From Marinobacter maritimus (GTDB lineage: Bacteria > Pseudomonadota > Gammaproteobacteria > Pseudomonadales > Oleiphilaceae), in NCBI RefSeq assembly GCF_007671675.1, contig NZ_VCGW01000002.1:930001-994000 (forward strand): a stretch of DNA of 64,000 bases, in the 5' to 3' direction. The position numbers were made by a program, and so were the translations under genes. The notes under the pieces were generated by a model. That model was not told where the DNA came from. It searched no databases and was given only the letters and a program-made list of their open reading frames with translations. Shown piece by piece: positions 1-8,230 of the stretch. Within the stretch, counting starts at the first letter, position 1; every line of letters begins with the position of its first letter.

Positions 1-192
1 GATATTGTTGGGTAATGTTTGGTTTGGGCTATTTTTGTTTTCGCTGCAACCTTGTGTTCATTAGCCCTACCACATAGCCAGTAGTTGTAGTTCATTTTGC
101 ACTTGCTGCCTCCACCGAACACCATCATCTTCTGAAACGGCTCGGACACTGACAGGCGCCAGGTTATGGAGATAGAGAGGCTCCCCTCCATC
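1..192. other. No gene recognised at left edge
   Basis: I see no convincing reading frame, RNA or terminator here. It lies downstream of the leftward protease gene and may contain the end of a gene that lies outside the window. Confidence 0.4.
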
Positions 193-720
193 TCAATGTG
201 TTCCCTGGCTCAGGGTCAAAACGCCCGATTGTTGGGAGAAGTTGAGTTGCCCAAGTACACTCATGCCTAGCAGGACCATGTCCGGGTCCATCTCCGGGTT
301 GATAGTGCCGGGTACATTATTGAATGTGAGATCGCCCATGCGGAGTTCTGGAATGGTTGTATTCCACACACGTACAGTACCAGCCGCGGTTCGTGCAAGG
401 CTGGGTTGCATCCGGACAAGGCCTGCTTTTTGGGCGATGTGTTCTGAGACAGACACGGTTGTCGCGCCGGTATCAAGGATGAAGGTCACGTTTTGGTTGT
501 TGATTGTGCCATTTGCGAGGTAATGGCCCTGGCGGTTTGCCTGCAGTTTGATTTCGGTGGCGCCATCGCGGGTATGACTGACCAGTTGCTGGTTGGGGTT
601 GGTTTTGCGGGAGTCCCAGCTACCGAGTAAATAGGTTGCAGCGGTGAGGAACACAATCCAGAAAACAGCGAAGTAAAGAAGGTATCGGGTTTCGGGTCTG
701 ATGGTGCCAGGTTTACTCAT
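193..720 (-). CDS. Retropepsin-like aspartic protease, membrane anchored (clan AA, TIGR02281 type)
   Basis: The 175-residue protein has one N-terminal membrane segment (about residues 13-33) followed by a periplasmic-side domain. The aspartic protease signature ILDTGATTVS has its catalytic Asp at residue 83, and the hydrophobic-hydrophobic-Gly motif VLLGMSVL is near residue 150. There is only one DTG, so the enzyme would act as a dimer, as in retropepsins. Proteins of this layout and length are common in proteobacteria as TIGR02281 family members; the substrate is unknown. The gene is transcribed leftward and diverges from the small membrane protein at 805, with only 84 bases between them. 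The family call is strong; the role is not known. Confidence 0.85.
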   Translation of the reverse strand: MSKPGTIRPETRYLLYFAVFWIVFLTAATYLLGSWDSRKTNPNQQLVSHTRDGATEIKLQANRQGHYLANGTINNQNVTFILDTGATTVSVSEHIAQKAGLVRMQPSLARTAAGTVRVWNTTIPELRMGDLTFNNVPGTINPEMDPDMVLLGMSVLGQLNFSQQSGVLTLSQGTH

Positions 721-804
721 TCTGTTCCTTTTATCGGGGCGTCCGGCTGGCTGTTTGAAGTCTAACCCATTCCGAGCACAAGAGCAGGGGCAGGTAGGTT
801 ACAG

Positions 805-1143
805 ATGTTTGAGCGCACAACAGTAAAGGTGCTTTTGGTAATCGCTGTAGCCTATGCAGGGGTCTGGCTCCCCTATGTTCTTGGGCAGGGTGATTTGCCG
901 GCTTGGCTGAGCTCACCCTATGCAGTTTTGGGGCTTATCCAGGTAATGCCGGTTTACATGCTCGATGGTGCAGGAGTGCCCTGGTTGCTCCAGAATAATG
1001 GCCACTGTGGATGGGGTTGGTGTAGCCCGACTGTTTTTGGTTACATTGTGCTTGTAATCTTTTGGGTAGTGGTTGCATGGCTGCTTGCCTGGTTCATTTC
1101 ATACCTTGCAAGGCGCTCCAATCAGTTTTTTCAGAGCAAATAA
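805..1143 (+). CDS. Small hypothetical membrane protein
   Basis: A 112-residue protein with hydrophobic stretches at about residues 6-26, 34-52 and 75-100, so probably two or three membrane helices. The middle part contains a Cys/Trp-rich loop (HCGWGWCSPT). The ATG follows a purine-rich GCAGGTAGG stretch. It ends 13 bases before the ATG of the helicase at 1157, so the two could be cotranscribed. I do not recognise the family. A third of the sequence is predicted membrane, and nothing indicates an enzyme. Confidence 0.55.
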   Translation: MFERTTVKVLLVIAVAYAGVWLPYVLGQGDLPAWLSSPYAVLGLIQVMPVYMLDGAGVPWLLQNNGHCGWGWCSPTVFGYIVLVIFWVVVAWLLAWFISYLARRSNQFFQSK

Positions 1144-1156
1144 TATCGAGAGGGCC

Positions 1157-3901
1157 ATGGTCAGCATCCATGTAAACGGCCAAGACAAGACTAAGCAGAT
1201 CAATGATTGGAAAATACGGGATTCTCGTCAAGGCCTGGAGCTGACCTGCTTTTTCCCCTCAGGAAAATCCTATACCCGTCCGCTCAGTGAATGTGAGATC
1301 ACGCCCACCGAAGTAGTAGAAGGCGCGCTCCTTGTGAAGAAAAACGGCAGCGTGTTCGGCCACGTCGACAAAGTGGTGGTTTATGGTAACAAGCAAGCAG
1401 TTGTCCAATATTCAGTGAACGCTAAACCCTACGTTATGAATATGGACAACATTCGGCTGGTTAGAAAAACCAAGCTCAAGAATGGGGATATCTTCCGTTA
1501 CTTCGTTTCTGTGGCCGAGTCCAGGCTGGAAAGGGCGAAGGCAAACCCCAGGGAAGAAGCCGCCATTGCGGAAAATGTGTTGCGCCAGCTGAACGCCCTG
1601 CCTTCAAATCCAGAGACTGTGTTGAACTCATACTGCACAGGAGTTAGCCGGCCAAGGGAAGCTGCAGAAAGACTTATTTCCCCTTTTGGCATCAATGAAA
1701 GCCAACTAGAGGCAGTCGCGGGCGTTTTCTCCTCGCAGGTCAGTATCATCAAGGGCCCTCCCGGCACAGGAAAGACCCAGACGATATTGAATATCCTCGC
1801 CAACATTCTGCTGCGGAACGAAACCGTTGCCATTCTTTCCAATAATAATACCGCCGTTGAAAACGTCTATGAGAAGCTGGGCAAAGAAGGGTTGGAATTT
1901 CTTGTCGCCAAACTCGGCAACAGTGAGAATCGTAAAAATTTCTTTGCCAACACACTCAAGGTTCCATCAGCTGAGTCCCCGCCTGCGCCGCTATTGCAGG
2001 AAATAGAGGCAGATGTAGAACATTTGAAGCAGTTTCTGCATGCACGGAACGAAGTGGCGAAACTGCAAGCTGAAATCGATGAATTGAAGATAGAGCGGAA
2101 ACATCTACTGCAATGGCGGCAGGAGAATCTGGAAGCTGACCCGAACTTGCCCAAAAAAGACCCATTGGAAAAATATCGGTTATCAAGGCAAAAGATCACA
2201 GACCTGATGGCTTATCTGACTATGCTGGATGACAAACCCGTCAGCATAAGGAACAGAATAGAGCTGTGGCTGAATTTCCGGATTTTTCGCACCAAACCTT
2301 TTAGCACTTCCGATAAGCGCAAGGCTACGGTTCATTCTTTGCAGCTCGGCTACTATGATAAGGCATTGCAGGAAAAGGAAGCTGAGCTGGCTTCCTGTGA
2401 GGACACTTTGAGGAAAGGTGATTTCGATGCACTTTTGGCGGGCGTAACAACTTCCTCGATGGCCTACCTGAAAGATCAGCTTCAACAACGAAAACGGTCT
2501 GAGGAAGTCTTTACTTCGGAAGGTTACCGGGATCGGATCGATGCGTTTTTGAAGCGCTATCCAATCATCGGCAGCAGTACGCATTCCATCATCAACTCGC
2601 TTAAGCCTGGAACGGTTCTTGACTACGCCATCATTGATGAAGCGTCCCAGCAGGACATTATTCCTGGAATACTTGCGCTGGGTTGCGCCCGGAACCTCGT
2701 TATTGTTGGTGACGGAAAACAGTTGCCCCCAATTTTCGCGAAGGTTGGCAAAGCAGCGCCTGATGAAAGGTATGACTGCGAAAAATACAGCCTGCTGGAC
2801 TCTTGTCTCAATGTCTTTGGCGACACCGTTCCGGTGACCCTGCTGAAGGAGCATTATCGGTGCCACCCCAGAATCATCCAGTTCTGTAATCAGCAGTTTT
2901 ATGACAACGTGCTTATTCCGATGACACGGGATGCGGGCGAAGATGCCTTGCAACTGATCGTAACCGCCAAAGGGAATCACACCCGACTCTACAAAAACCA
3001 GCGAGAGCTGGATTCGTTGCTTCACGTGCTGGGTCGGGGCGAAAGCAGCCAGTGGGATGAGACCTCCAAGCGAGGATTTATTGCTCCATACAATGCACAG
3101 GTTGCACTGTCGCAATCGCACCTGCCTGCCAGTTTCGTCAAGGATACTACCCACAAGTTTCAGGGCAGGGAGTGTGATGAAATTGTGTTTTCAACCGTAT
3201 TGGACAAGAAGGCCAGCAACCAGAAAAATCTGAAGTTTGTGGATGATCCTCATTTGATTAACGTAGCTGTGTCCAGGGCAAAAAATCGGTTTACGTTGGT
3301 AACTGGTGATGATGTATTCAGTGCAGCAAATGGCCCTGTTGCCGCTTTGATTCGCTATATCGAGTATTACGCGAATGAAACAGAAAATATCCATCGTTCA
3401 CCCGTGGTGTCGGCTTTTGATTTGTTATACGCCGAGTATGACCAGTCTCTGGGAAAACTGAGGTCGTCTTTAAGGGCGAGCGATTCCCAATTTAAGTCAG
3501 AACAGATCGTAGCTCAGATACTGCGAAAGCATCTTTCGTTGCCTGCGAATCAAGCGGTAACCTTCCATACACAGATAGCCTTGAATCAGTTGGTGTCACT
3601 TGGCAATGAAGCTTTGACCGCCAGAGAGCGCGGGTTTATGAAAGGCCGAAGCTCCTGTGATTTTGTGCTCTACTTCAAGGTAGGTAAGAAACCGCTGGCA
3701 GTTATTGAGGTGGACGGCGGGGGCCACGACAAGCCCCAACAGAAACAATGGGATGCGCTCAAGAATAGCATCCTCCATAAAGGGGGCTTGCCTTTGCTTC
3801 GCCTGAAAACAGTTGAAAGCCATATTGAAGAAAAGATCGAAAAATTTTTGGTTACAGTGACCGGCACCACTCGCGTTAATACACAGGAAGTTAGCGACTG
3901 A
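1157..3901 (+). CDS. Superfamily-1 DNA/RNA helicase (AAA_11/AAA_12) with C-terminal DUF2726 domain
   Basis: I start at ATG 1157, behind GAGAGGG, because the longer frame from 1073 overlaps the upstream gene and adds unrelated residues. The 914-residue product shows Walker A GPPGTGKT at residues 200-207, Walker B DEASQQD at about 494, the YRCHPRI motif near 575, and motif VI VNVAVSRAKNRF around residue 703. This is the Dna2/UPF1-like SF1 order. A coiled-coil insertion lies between Walker A and B (about 270-460). The C-terminal part, roughly 775-905, has CDFVLYFK, IEVDGGGHD and a Leu-Arg-Leu strand, which match DUF2726, a restriction-endonuclease-like fold. Such fusions occur in accessory regions and can be defence-linked; that role is inference. 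Neighbours are small orphan genes. Confidence 0.88.
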   Translation: MVSIHVNGQDKTKQINDWKIRDSRQGLELTCFFPSGKSYTRPLSECEITPTEVVEGALLVKKNGSVFGHVDKVVVYGNKQAVVQYSVNAKPYVMNMDNIRLVRKTKLKNGDIFRYFVSVAESRLERAKANPREEAAIAENVLRQLNALPSNPETVLNSYCTGVSRPREAAERLISPFGINESQLEAVAGVFSSQVSIIKGPPGTGKTQTILNILANILLRNETVAILSNNNTAVENVYEKLGKEGLEFLVAKLGNSENRKNFFANTLKVPSAESPPAPLLQEIEADVEHLKQFLHARNEVAKLQAEIDELKIERKHLLQWRQENLEADPNLPKKDPLEKYRLSRQKITDLMAYLTMLDDKPVSIRNRIELWLNFRIFRTKPFSTSDKRKATVHSLQLGYYDKALQEKEAELASCEDTLRKGDFDALLAGVTTSSMAYLKDQLQQRKRSEEVFTSEGYRDRIDAFLKRYPIIGSSTHSIINSLKPGTVLDYAIIDEASQQDIIPGILALGCARNLVIVGDGKQLPPIFAKVGKAAPDERYDCEKYSLLDSCLNVFGDTVPVTLLKEHYRCHPRIIQFCNQQFYDNVLIPMTRDAGEDALQLIVTAKGNHTRLYKNQRELDSLLHVLGRGESSQWDETSKRGFIAPYNAQVALSQSHLPASFVKDTTHKFQGRECDEIVFSTVLDKKASNQKNLKFVDDPHLINVAVSRAKNRFTLVTGDDVFSAANGPVAALIRYIEYYANETENIHRSPVVSAFDLLYAEYDQSLGKLRSSLRASDSQFKSEQIVAQILRKHLSLPANQAVTFHTQIALNQLVSLGNEALTARERGFMKGRSSCDFVLYFKVGKKPLAVIEVDGGGHDKPQQKQWDALKNSILHKGGLPLLRLKTVESHIEEKIEKFLVTVTGTTRVNTQEVSD

Positions 3902-3994
3902 AAAGGACATTCATCGATTACAAAATTAGCAAAACCTTGCCACAATCGATGGGCGCCCTTAAGGCTATTCGTCGCTCGCCATTAGGAGCATTTC

Positions 3995-4165
3995 ATGTCA
4001 AAAAAAATAGTCATGTTTGAGTACGAGAAGGAAACAAAAAACAGTGTGCGCTATAAGGAGATCCCTGATGAAGGCACGGCTCCTATCGTGGGCACTTTGT
4101 ATATTCAGAAGTGGTTCGCGGGTAACAGCAAAACTATTGAGGTAACGATCGATAAAAAAGACTAA
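3995..4165 (+). CDS. Small conserved-looking hypothetical protein (56 aa)
   Basis: A short frame starts at ATG 3995, seven bases after an AGGAG ribosome-binding site (positions 3984-3988), and ends at TAA 4163-4165. The product begins MSKKIVMFEYEKETKNSVRY and ends in a Lys/Asp tail. It is hydrophilic with alternating beta-type segments, including GTLYIQKWF. The good ribosome-binding site and clean codon pattern support it as real. It sits between the helicase and a small membrane protein, on the same strand. Function is unknown. Confidence 0.6.
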   Translation: MSKKIVMFEYEKETKNSVRYKEIPDEGTAPIVGTLYIQKWFAGNSKTIEVTIDKKD

Positions 4166-4189
4166 CTCGTAACGGGTTCAGGCCAATCA

Positions 4190-4591
4190 ATGTTTATAAC
4201 AGTCGCATTTAAGGCACTCGTTATCTGGTTTGCAATCGTCGTTCTGGCAATTGCCAATGGATCACTGCGCGAGTTTTTACTTGTTCCTGTACTGGGCGCT
4301 CAGGCGGCGCTCATGCTGAGTGGCCTGCTACTCTCGTTTTTGATAGTTGGTGTGGCGTATTTGTCGTTACCTTGGCTGAACCCAAGCCAACCGGTGCAGG
4401 TCTGGGGTATTGGCTTGGCGTGGCTCGCACTCACGCTCATTTTCGAGTTTTCCTTTGGACTGCTGCAAGGCAAGTCGTGGCTGGAGCTGCTAGAGGCCTA
4501 CACATTCGAAGGTGGCAATCTCTGGCTTGTTGTCCTCGCGGCGACCGTTCTAGCACCGTACATTGCTGCAAAGCTCAGGGGTTGGGCGTAG
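4190..4591 (+). CDS. Hypothetical integral membrane protein (four predicted helices)
   Basis: The 133-residue product is strongly hydrophobic, with predicted membrane helices at about residues 5-22, 30-60, 68-90 and 105-127. Charged residues are rare and lie in the loops. I do not recognise a family. It begins 24 bases after the 56-residue gene and shares its strand, so they may form one unit. The start ATG has only a weak upstream purine stretch. It could be a small transport-associated protein, but nothing proves it. Confidence 0.55.
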   Translation: MFITVAFKALVIWFAIVVLAIANGSLREFLLVPVLGAQAALMLSGLLLSFLIVGVAYLSLPWLNPSQPVQVWGIGLAWLALTLIFEFSFGLLQGKSWLELLEAYTFEGGNLWLVVLAATVLAPYIAAKLRGWA

Positions 4592-4674
4592 AGAGCCTTA
4601 CCATGGAGTTCTACTATAGTGATTAATGTCAGCGACCCAAACTGTTGGCGCCAGATCCCTTCGAGGAGGTCTTT

Positions 4675-5043
4675 ATGCAATCTGAATTTTCACGGCAAAT
4701 AGCGCCTTACGTCGAGGCAGAGTTGGCGAAAGCCAAGCGTGCAGGTTCCGCTGGTGATGCACAGCAAGAATTTGCCCATCTGGAGCGGGCGCACGTAATC
4801 GGGCAAGAATCAACGTATTGGCACGTTAAGGTTCACGTATTGATGTTGGGGTGGGCTTTTCGAAGCCGCTCAGCCCGAGAAGTGTTCGGCCAGGGTTTTC
4901 GGATACTGGGTGCCGCAACGAAAACTGCGTTTGGTTTGGTTCCTCAGGGCAATACTGGTGGCACTAATGTCAGCCCATTCAAAAAAATGCCGATTGAGCC
5001 GGAACTGGCCACTTTGATTCGAAAAGCCAAGGCTGGTGTATAG
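4675..5043 (+). CDS. DUF3703 family protein
   Basis: I chose ATG 4675 because GAGGAGGT sits just upstream; a TTG start at 4645 would include that ribosome-binding site in the coding region. The 122-residue product has a repeat-like helical N-terminal half with HLERAHVIGQ and a following HVKVHVLMLGWAFR segment. The C-terminal half contains GAATKTAFGLVPQGNTGG and NVSPFKKMPI. These conserved stretches identify DUF3703, a family of unknown function, often found as a single gene. The length is usual for the family. It overlaps by a few bases the nuclease-like fragment at 5036. Confidence 0.8.
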   Translation: MQSEFSRQIAPYVEAELAKAKRAGSAGDAQQEFAHLERAHVIGQESTYWHVKVHVLMLGWAFRSRSAREVFGQGFRILGAATKTAFGLVPQGNTGGTNVSPFKKMPIEPELATLIRKAKAGV

Positions 5044-5320
5044 CTATTCGAGTCGCACGGATGACCTGTTCTTCCAAGTTGACTCAAAGCATTTTCGTTT
5101 GTATCAACCCCTGAGTGACCCGGCACCAATTTATCCAGGGAATAGTGCAGAGCAAGCAGTAAAGGAAGAGGCTCAAGAGCTGGCAGAGGAAGGTAGCCCA
5201 GAGTTTGCGTACGAGAAAGACTTGCAGAATTACCTTGCAAAGAACCTCGGTAATCCCCCCATTTTTAGTACGCCACCGGTCTTTATAGGGGGATTACAAT
5301 TGCCCCCACCTGGAAAGTGA
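5036..5320 (+). pseudogene. N-terminal fragment of a NucS/DUF91-like nuclease-type protein
   Basis: The 94-residue frame (GTG start at 5036) contains FRLYQPLSDPAP, an acidic linker, and EFAYEKDLQNYLAKNL. That last motif usually opens an endonuclease NucS-like (DUF91) domain, but here the frame diverges into a proline-rich tail and stops. The catalytic restriction-type core is absent. I therefore read it as a truncated remnant, with the toxin-antitoxin unit joined at the break. The GTG overlaps the stop of the DUF3703 gene. The family is recalled from motif resemblance and is uncertain; a short intact gene of another family remains possible. Confidence 0.4.
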
Positions 5321-5337
5321 TACTATAGTGTCACTTT
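5300..5337 (+). promoter_or_regulatory. Toxin-antitoxin promoter with palindromic operator
   Basis: A near-perfect 24-base palindrome spans 5314-5337 with arms AAAGTGATACTA and TAGTGTCACTTT. A plausible promoter overlaps it: -35 TTGCCC at 5300-5305 and -10 TATAGT at 5324-5329, 18 bases apart. Binding of the antitoxin or antitoxin-toxin complex would block it, the usual autoregulation of Phd/ParE pairs. Confidence 0.6.
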
Positions 5338-5359
5338 TAGTCTGATTTAAGGTGAGCCC

Positions 5360-5617
5360 ATGAAAGTTGAGCTTGTTACGAATCTCAAGCGCCAAGCCAC
5401 AAAGATTCTGGCAGAGCTGCACTTGTCTAAAGAGCCGATATTGATCACGGAGCATGGCAAGCCATCCGCTTATCTTGTTGATGTGCAGGATTACGAGTTC
5501 ATGCAGCGTCGGCTTGAGCTGCTTGAGGGGCTCTCACGAGGAGAGCGTGCTGTACTTGAGGGAAGAACGTACAGTCAAAGTGAGGCCAGGGATAAAATGA
5601 GTAAATGGCTGAAGTAA
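5360..5617 (+). CDS. Type II antitoxin, Phd/YefM family
   Basis: The 85-residue protein has the Phd/YefM DNA-binding fold: an N-terminal LKRQATKILAELHLSKEPI helix region, the strand-turn ILITEHGKPSAYLV, and the following helix DYEFMQRRLELLEGL. The C-terminal tail (about 60-85) is charged and would wrap the toxin. The gene overlaps the toxin start by 13 bases, so translation is probably coupled. The palindrome just upstream is its likely operator. Family assignment rests on these motifs and on the ParE-type partner. Confidence 0.9.
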   Translation: MKVELVTNLKRQATKILAELHLSKEPILITEHGKPSAYLVDVQDYEFMQRRLELLEGLSRGERAVLEGRTYSQSEARDKMSKWLK

Positions 5618-5907
5618 TCTGGACGGAGCCCGCCCTTCAAGAACTGGATGCCATCGCTGAGTACATTGCGCTGGATAATCCTGTTGCCGCAAGTCATCTG
5701 GTCCAAGAAATTTTCGATAAAACCGAGCGTTTGGAAGCTTTTCCCCAATCCGGACGGATTCCACCAGAGCTTCCTAATTCGGTATACAGGGAAGTAGTGG
5801 TTCCACCGTGTCGCATTTTTTACCGTGAGGATGAGAAGCGGGTTCTTGTCCTCTATGTTATGCGAGAGGAGCGGCAGCTTCGTGCGTACATGCTTGAGAG
5901 CAGCTAA
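5605..5907 (+). CDS. Type II toxin, RelE/ParE family
   Basis: The 100-residue protein shows the ParE-type pattern: VIWTEPALQELDAIAEYIA at the start, a central helix with PQSGRIPPELP, then the beta-strand RIFYREDEKRVLVLYVMR ending in a basic RQLRAYML tail. ParE toxins of this type usually poison gyrase, and RelE toxins cleave ribosome-bound mRNA; the sequence favours ParE but does not settle the target. Its ATG lies within the antitoxin gene. The TAA stop at 5905-5907 runs straight into a possible recombination-site-like inverted sequence. Confidence 0.9.
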   Translation: MAEVIWTEPALQELDAIAEYIALDNPVAASHLVQEIFDKTERLEAFPQSGRIPPELPNSVYREVVVPPCRIFYREDEKRVLVLYVMREERQLRAYMLESS

Positions 5908-6014
5908 CCAGGCGCGTTACTCGGATGCCCTTGTCTCCGCTTCGCTACGTCAAGATCACGCCCCATAGCCAAAGCGTTAAAGTAGAAAAACCGAGCCGCG
6001 GCAGCAGCTCAGTG
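5908..6014 (+). other. Intergenic stretch with weak integron attC-like features
   Basis: Right after the toxin stop, the sequence GCTAACCAGGCGCG and, about 60 bases later, ACGCCCC and GCGTTAAAG could pair as the outer arms of an imperfect inverted structure, with a CTTG/CAAG inner stem around CCGCTTCG. A stop codon overlapping the TAAC core is typical of integron cassettes. The core bases do not match the attC consensus well, and no integrase is visible, so this is only a suggestion. Confidence 0.2.
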
Positions 6015-6050
6015 CAGGCAGTGTCCGGCGAGGATGTTGTGCGAAAGGCT
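6015..6050 (+). repeat. 36-bp degenerate coding-like repeat, copy 1
   Basis: This segment matches 9345-9380 at 29 of 36 positions. In one frame the two copies read QAVSGEDVVRKA here and QAVSGENVMRKA there, and several differences are third-codon changes. This suggests two remnants of one protein-coding sequence, now flanking the two-component/Spy/VOC segment. I do not recognise the parent protein. Confidence 0.55.
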
Positions 6051-6095
6051 GGCAGGTCGAGTTGCCGCCAGATATCCGTTATGTGCAATCGGTCA

Positions 6096-7433
6096 TCAGA
6101 TGGGCAACGTCACAGTCACTTTTGCGCCGGTAGGGGTATCGGTACCCGTTGCCTGGTCATTGCTTACGCCCAACTCTCCTCCATGGGCGATACAAATCAA
6201 TTTGCACAAGTACAGACCCATGCCATTACCCTGATGGTGTCCGCGAGACGGATCAGCCCTGTAAAAAGGCTCTCCGATGTGCTGTAAATCCTCTTCTGAA
6301 AACCCCGGTCCCTGATCTGTGACGGTGATTTCCACGCTATCGGTCGTTTGGCCCCATGTTACGGTGACCGGTTTTTCGTTGCTGTAGTCCAGAGCGTTCT
6401 GCAGCAGGTTGCGGAGCACCAGCTTTAGCCGAACCGGATCACCGCTAACGGTTATCTCGGGGCCGGGCATGATTGCAATCTTGTCCTTTTGGTTCGAAGT
6501 GATATCTGGGATGGTTGCTTTAATCAGGTCGGATATGACCACATCCTCACAATTCAATGCCCGGTGGTGACCCTCAAGTCTTTCTCCTTCCATGATATCG
6601 GCTATGAGTGTTTCCATAATGCGACAATCGTTAATCATGCCTTCCTGGTTCTCCGATGTGGGGAGCAGTTCGGCGGCCATGCGCAGTCGGGTCAGGGGGG
6701 AGCGGAGTTCATGGCTCAGGGCAATAAGGAGCTGGTGTTTGGCGTCCAGCATGCGTTTAATCTGCTGGGACATGCTATTGAATGTCGACGTCAGAACTCC
6801 CAGCTCGTCCTGCCGTTTAACCGTGACTTCAACATTCAGGTTGCCGTCTCGAACCGCATCAACAGCAGCGGTCAGGGTGTGTATGGGTCGCAATAGGGAT
6901 TTGACATAGTGGAAGCAGGCAAAGATCACCAGAATGATCAGGCCAAGGGAAACCAGCGTGCCGGGTGTCAGAAAGTTAAGACCATGAATGGGGCGGTCGT
7001 AGATTAATATGGTGCCTCCCTCGGTTTTGCGGGCAAGGGCAAAATACCCCCGCCACCGTCCAGTTTTGAGCTCGGGATCCCGCGTGTCATTCCAGCGGAC
7101 ATCTTTCATGGCAAAAGGTGGAGGAGAGGGAACCCAATGGCCATCGTCGGACTGGATACTGACCTCTGTCATGGTGCGTTGGGCCAGCTTGCGGGCTTGT
7201 TCAGCGGTAAAGGGCGGGGCGATTTCCTGGCTGATGGTGACAACATAGTCCACCAGCATATTGCGCCAATGTATCTGGGAACGTTCCTCGGCGGAAAACC
7301 GGAATGCGCTCAACACCAGCGCAAGTAGCAAAAGGCCTGTCAGCAAAAATATCAACGTCAGTCGGGCGCTGAGACTGTATAGCCCTTTACGTTGTAAATG
7401 CTTACCCGCAATGGGTTGCTGATGTTGTTTCAT
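6096..7433 (-). CDS. Sensor histidine kinase, CpxA/RstB type
   Basis: The 445-residue kinase has two membrane helices (about 22-44 and 157-178) enclosing a periplasmic sensor domain of some 110 residues. A HAMP linker follows. The phosphoacceptor motif ALSHELRSPLTRLR is near residue 240, then the N-box LRNLLQNALDYS, G1 DQGPGFSEEDL and G2 GNGMGLYL. It would phosphorylate the response regulator whose gene overlaps its start by four bases. A Spy/CpxP-like gene is divergent, so envelope stress sensing is a reasonable inference. The exact ortholog (CpxA or RstB) is not settled. Confidence 0.92.
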   Translation of the reverse strand: MKQHQQPIAGKHLQRKGLYSLSARLTLIFLLTGLLLLALVLSAFRFSAEERSQIHWRNMLVDYVVTISQEIAPPFTAEQARKLAQRTMTEVSIQSDDGHWVPSPPPFAMKDVRWNDTRDPELKTGRWRGYFALARKTEGGTILIYDRPIHGLNFLTPGTLVSLGLIILVIFACFHYVKSLLRPIHTLTAAVDAVRDGNLNVEVTVKRQDELGVLTSTFNSMSQQIKRMLDAKHQLLIALSHELRSPLTRLRMAAELLPTSENQEGMINDCRIMETLIADIMEGERLEGHHRALNCEDVVISDLIKATIPDITSNQKDKIAIMPGPEITVSGDPVRLKLVLRNLLQNALDYSNEKPVTVTWGQTTDSVEITVTDQGPGFSEEDLQHIGEPFYRADPSRGHHQGNGMGLYLCKLICIAHGGELGVSNDQATGTDTPTGAKVTVTLPI

Positions 7434-8131
7434 GCTGTTGCTTCACCGGAAAAGCGATAGCCGCTTCCCCATACGGTGGTAATAAACGTTCGCTTCGACT
7501 TCTGTTTCAGCTTCTGTCTGAGGCGGCTAACGGTAATGTCCACGGATCTTGAAAATAGCTCTACTTCTGTCCCCCGAAGCTCGTTCATGATGTCATCCCG
7601 GGAATACACTCTGCCTGGGTGAGAGGCAAAAAGCAGAAGCAGGCGAAACTCGGAGGTAGTGAGTTGTACGGCCTGTCCCTCTACGTTCACTTCTTGGGTC
7701 GCCGGGCAGATCGTGATGCCTTTGAAGGTCAGCGAATAGCCTCTTTGAGGTTGATCTGAGCGGCCTGTGGCACGTTCCAGGCGGCGGACGATGGTCTGAA
7801 TGCGCGCGACTAGCTCCCGGGGCTCAAAAGGTTTGGGGAGGTAGTCGTCAGCGCCCAGTTCCAGTCCGACCACGCGATCTGTAACGTCACCTCTTGCTGT
7901 CAACATGATAATGGGGATATCCCATTGTTCACGGATACGGCGACATACCTGAAAGCCATCCTCTTCCGGCAACATAATATCCAGAATAATGGCGTCTGGT
8001 GGATATTCGCTGATCTTTCTGTAGGCATCGGAAGGCAATACGCTGTGTTGCAGTTGCCACTGATAGCCGTCCAGATATTGCTTGAGCAATCTGGCAAGGT
8101 TGATATCGTCATCGATCAATAGCACGTTCAT
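7430..8131 (-). CDS. OmpR-family response regulator, CpxR/RstA type
   Basis: The 233-residue protein has a receiver domain with the acidic pair DDD at residues 7-9, the phosphorylated Asp in ILDIMLPEEDG near residue 51, and Lys in LPKPFEP. The C-terminal winged helix ends with SVDITVSRLRQKLKQ and TVWGSGYRF, as in OmpR/PhoB DNA-binding domains. It is first in a two-gene operon with the kinase (four-base overlap). Tandem TGATAC-containing decamers in the upstream gap are a probable binding site for autoregulation and for the divergent Spy-like gene. Confidence 0.93.
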   Translation of the reverse strand: MNVLLIDDDINLARLLKQYLDGYQWQLQHSVLPSDAYRKISEYPPDAIILDIMLPEEDGFQVCRRIREQWDIPIIMLTARGDVTDRVVGLELGADDYLPKPFEPRELVARIQTIVRRLERATGRSDQPQRGYSLTFKGITICPATQEVNVEGQAVQLTTSEFRLLLLFASHPGRVYSRDDIMNELRGTEVELFSRSVDITVSRLRQKLKQKSKRTFITTVWGSGYRFSGEATA

Positions 8132-8230
8132 GTCTGCATCATAGCCCGACCCTATCCCGAGTCCATATCGGCTTAATTAACGTGTTTGTGCGGATTGGCG
8201 TGGAAACGATAAGAAATCAAAGGGATAGGG

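Noticed and set aside
2183..3154. Minus-strand frame of 323 codons in the helicase
   Set aside because: Antisense to conserved helicase motifs, with no start signal or homolog pattern.
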